This document shows positions 7,060 through 8,047 of a stretch of DNA of 8,047 nt, one piece after another (positions within the stretch are counted from its first letter, which is position 1; each line of letters opens with the position of its first letter). The stretch spans positions 1-8,047 of the forward strand of contig JBFHEL010000185.1 in the NCBI GenBank assembly GCA_041584155.1. Direction: 5' to 3'. The notes beneath the pieces are model-generated. The model searched no databases. It worked only from the letters and a program-made list of their open reading frames with translations, and was not told the origin of the DNA. The translations under genes were made by a program, and so were the position numbers. Source of the DNA: Saccharicrinis sp041584155. Its GTDB lineage: Bacteria > Bacteroidota > Bacteroidia > Bacteroidales > Marinilabiliaceae.

Positions 7060-7392
7060 TTATTTTACTTCACAATTCACACAAACATCCTTTATAGGAT
7101 CAAAAAAATGATTAAACATTGAGTAAAACTTACGTATTTGAGTAGCGCATAAACAATAATTAATTTTAAGGCCATCTATTTCCCCATGTATTAATCCGAG
7201 CTCTCTAAGTTCTTTTAAATGTTGAGAAACCGTTGTGCGACTCAAGGGTAGTTTATCTGATATATCACCTGATATACATGTTTTAGTTTCTGCTAAATAC
7301 TGAAGAATTGCCAATCTTGCCGGATGTGATATCACTTTAGAGAACCTTGCTAATTCTTGCAAAGAATCATCAAATTTTTCCGATTTGTTCAT
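7060..7392 (-). CDS. ArsR/SmtB-family winged-helix repressor
   Basis: 110 residues from the ATG at 7392. The frame stays open 30 codons further to a TTG at 7482, but that extension (Ser-Cys-Pro-Ala-rich) overlaps the palindrome, the promoter box and a repeat hairpin and does not resemble an ArsR N-terminus, so the ATG is preferred. The core matches the family: SHPARLAILQYL (22-33), a recognition helix in SRTTVSQHLKELRELGLI (51-68) and a wing EIDGLKINYCL (71-81). Five cysteines: Cys39 (TCISGDI, where ArsR has the first Cys of its ELCVCDL site), Cys80 and Cys82 (YCLC) at the end of the wing, and Cys104 and Cys107 (CVNC) near the C-terminus. These could make a thiolate sensor site for a soft metal or metalloid. 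As first gene of the operon it probably represses itself and the genes downstream. Family firm, inducer unknown. Confidence 0.93.
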   Translation of the reverse strand: MNKSEKFDDSLQELARFSKVISHPARLAILQYLAETKTCISGDISDKLPLSRTTVSQHLKELRELGLIHGEIDGLKINYCLCATQIRKFYSMFNHFFDPIKDVCVNCEVK

Positions 7393-7398
7393 CTGTAT

Positions 7399-7406
7399 CA
7401 AATTTA
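7399..7406 (-). promoter_or_regulatory. Candidate Bacteroidota -7 box of the arsR operon
   Basis: TAAATTTG on minus fits TAnnTTTG exactly and ends 7 bases before the ATG at 7392, implying a nearly leaderless transcript. No clear -33 TTG is seen at the expected distance. A second exact match, TAATTTTG (minus, 7598-7591), lies about 200 bases upstream and would give a long leader instead. Confidence 0.35.
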
Positions 7407-7428
7407 TGTGTATAAATAATGTGCCATA

Positions 7429-7444
7429 TCCTGCAGTTGCAGGA
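7429..7444. promoter_or_regulatory. 16-bp palindrome, candidate ArsR operator
   Basis: TCCTGCA (7429-7435) and TGCAGGA (7438-7444) form a perfect 7-bp inverted repeat with a 2-base centre. It lies 22 bases upstream of the -7 box, where a -33 element would be, and 36 bases from the chosen arsR start. Dimeric ArsR repressors bind such dyads and often regulate their own promoter. Binding here is inferred from position and symmetry. Confidence 0.45.
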
Positions 7445-7471
7445 CAGGAATTTGCATTGATTTTTTTTAAT

Positions 7472-7498
7472 TCCCGAATCAAATTCGGGACAGGCTAT
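7472..7498. repeat. Hairpin repeat TCCCGAAT-caa-ATTCGGGA with ACAGGCTAT flank
   Basis: A perfect 8-bp inverted repeat with a 3-base loop (7472-7479, 7483-7490). The right arm and flank (7483-7498) match 3286-3301 at 14 of 16 positions, and both copies have the same arrangement on minus: ATA, R, CCTGTCCCGA, then a small stem. This points to a dispersed palindromic (REP-like) element. A T-run (7461-7468) borders it on plus; it could act as a terminator for minus-strand transcripts only poorly, since an A-run follows there. Confidence 0.5.
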
Positions 7499-7744
7499 CT
7501 TTCTGTGTGTACTTTATGATTAATAAAGTTGATGGTTGTTTTATATATCTATTTTTAATGTTGTAAACATACGACATTAAATAATAAAGACAAAATTAGT
7601 ACTCTTTTTTCTGGGTTACTATTTTAAATATTGACAGAGCTAATGCAATTTGCGCGTAACATAAAGAAGAAAATTAGTATCCAGAGCATAAATATTTTAA
7701 GAGGTAACACTTTAATAATAGATTAAATAGTTAGTCTGGATATA
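7499..7744. other. Non-coding AT-rich region between the arsR operon and a kinase gene
   Basis: No credible frame or RNA gene is seen. It holds the distal TAATTTTG box (minus, 7598-7591), an 8-bp inverted repeat TATCCAGA/TCTGGATA (7678-7685, 7735-7742) just beyond the kinase stop, and a loose AT-rich dyad GTTAC...GTAAC (7615-7632, 7691-7708, 9 of 13 in the inner part). A GC-rich terminator for the kinase gene is not visible. Confidence 0.35.
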
Positions 7745-8047
7745 TTATGATTGATTCACAGGGATATAGGGTATATAGAGTTTAAATGTAGCCCCCTGAT
7801 TTTTTTTAGATTCAACAGTAAGATCACCACCCAAAAGGATTGCATTTTCTTTTGATATGGCTAAACCAAGCCCTAAACCTCCATTTTTTTGCGATAACTT
7901 TTTTTCTTCCTGCACAAAGCGTTTGAATATCCTATTAATATTTTCTTCTGATATGCCAACGCCAGAGTCTTTTACAGAAAATATTACTTGTTTTTGATAA
8001 ATATCACAATCCAATGAAATAAACCCCTGAGGGGTAAATTTAAGTGC
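7745..8047 (-). CDS. Sensor histidine kinase, C-terminal ATPase part (5' end outside window)
   Basis: The minus-strand frame is open to the window edge, giving 100 residues. It begins inside the N-box (ALKFTPQG, normally NALKFT), so the gene continues upstream beyond 8047; the TTG at 8014 is not a real start. Following motifs are the G1 box DSGVGI, the F-box INRIFKRFVQ, the G2 box GGLGLGLAIS and a final GATFKLYIPY strand, all of a HisKA-type HATPase. It ends shortly after the ATPase domain with no receiver attached. It is on the same strand as the arsR operon and directly upstream of it, but 352 bases separate its stop from the arsR start, so co-transcription is doubtful. Sensor part and target unknown. 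Confidence 0.93.
   Translation of the reverse strand, partial: ALKFTPQGFISLDCDIYQKQVIFSVKDSGVGISEENINRIFKRFVQEEKKLSQKNGGLGLGLAISKENAILLGGDLTVESKKNQGATFKLYIPYIPVNQS

Noticed and set aside
7393..7482. 30-codon N-terminal extension of the ArsR gene from a TTG
   Set aside because: It would cover the candidate operator, the -7 box and part of a repeat hairpin, and its sequence does not look like an ArsR N-terminus.

Overview
The window is AT-rich (roughly one third G+C by eye) and looks like a Bacteroidota chromosome. The reasons are the near absence of Shine-Dalgarno sequences, candidate -7 boxes of the TAnnTTTG type, hybrid PAS/histidine-kinase/receiver proteins, and protein style. This assignment is an inference; no rRNA or other marker gene is present.

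Layout. (1) Bases 1-3037, plus strand: the 3' part of a PAS hybrid sensor kinase that also carries a receiver domain, overlapping by 4 bases (ATGA) a receiver-plus-kinase protein whose kinase half is partly degenerate. They form one signalling unit. (2) 3038-3474: non-coding, with a relatively GC-rich block (about 3104-3390) that resembles the remnant of a dispersed intergenic element. (3) 3475-3882, minus strand: a single-domain bacteriohemerythrin with all seven expected di-iron ligands. (4) 3883-4295: non-coding, with a roughly 110-bp unit bounded by inverted GTGGCC/GGCCAC-type ends. (5) 4296-7392, minus strand: a compact four-gene operon, in transcription order an ArsR-family repressor, a lipoprotein with two thioredoxin-like folds and a Cys-rich C-terminal tail, a MacB/LolC-type permease with periplasmic cysteines, and a LolD/MacB-type ATPase. 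(6) 7393-7744: its upstream region, with a candidate promoter, a 16-bp palindrome that could be the operator, and a hairpin related to one in region 2. (7) 7745-8047, minus strand: the C-terminal ATPase part of another histidine kinase, cut by the window edge.

The most interesting part is the ArsR operon. Cysteines are placed where a thiophilic metal or metalloid could be sensed (the repressor), captured at the membrane (the lipoprotein tail) and moved or extruded (the permease, driven by the ATPase). No classical arsenic, mercury or copper resistance gene is in view, so substrate and function are inferred. A redox or envelope-stress role is a reasonable alternative.
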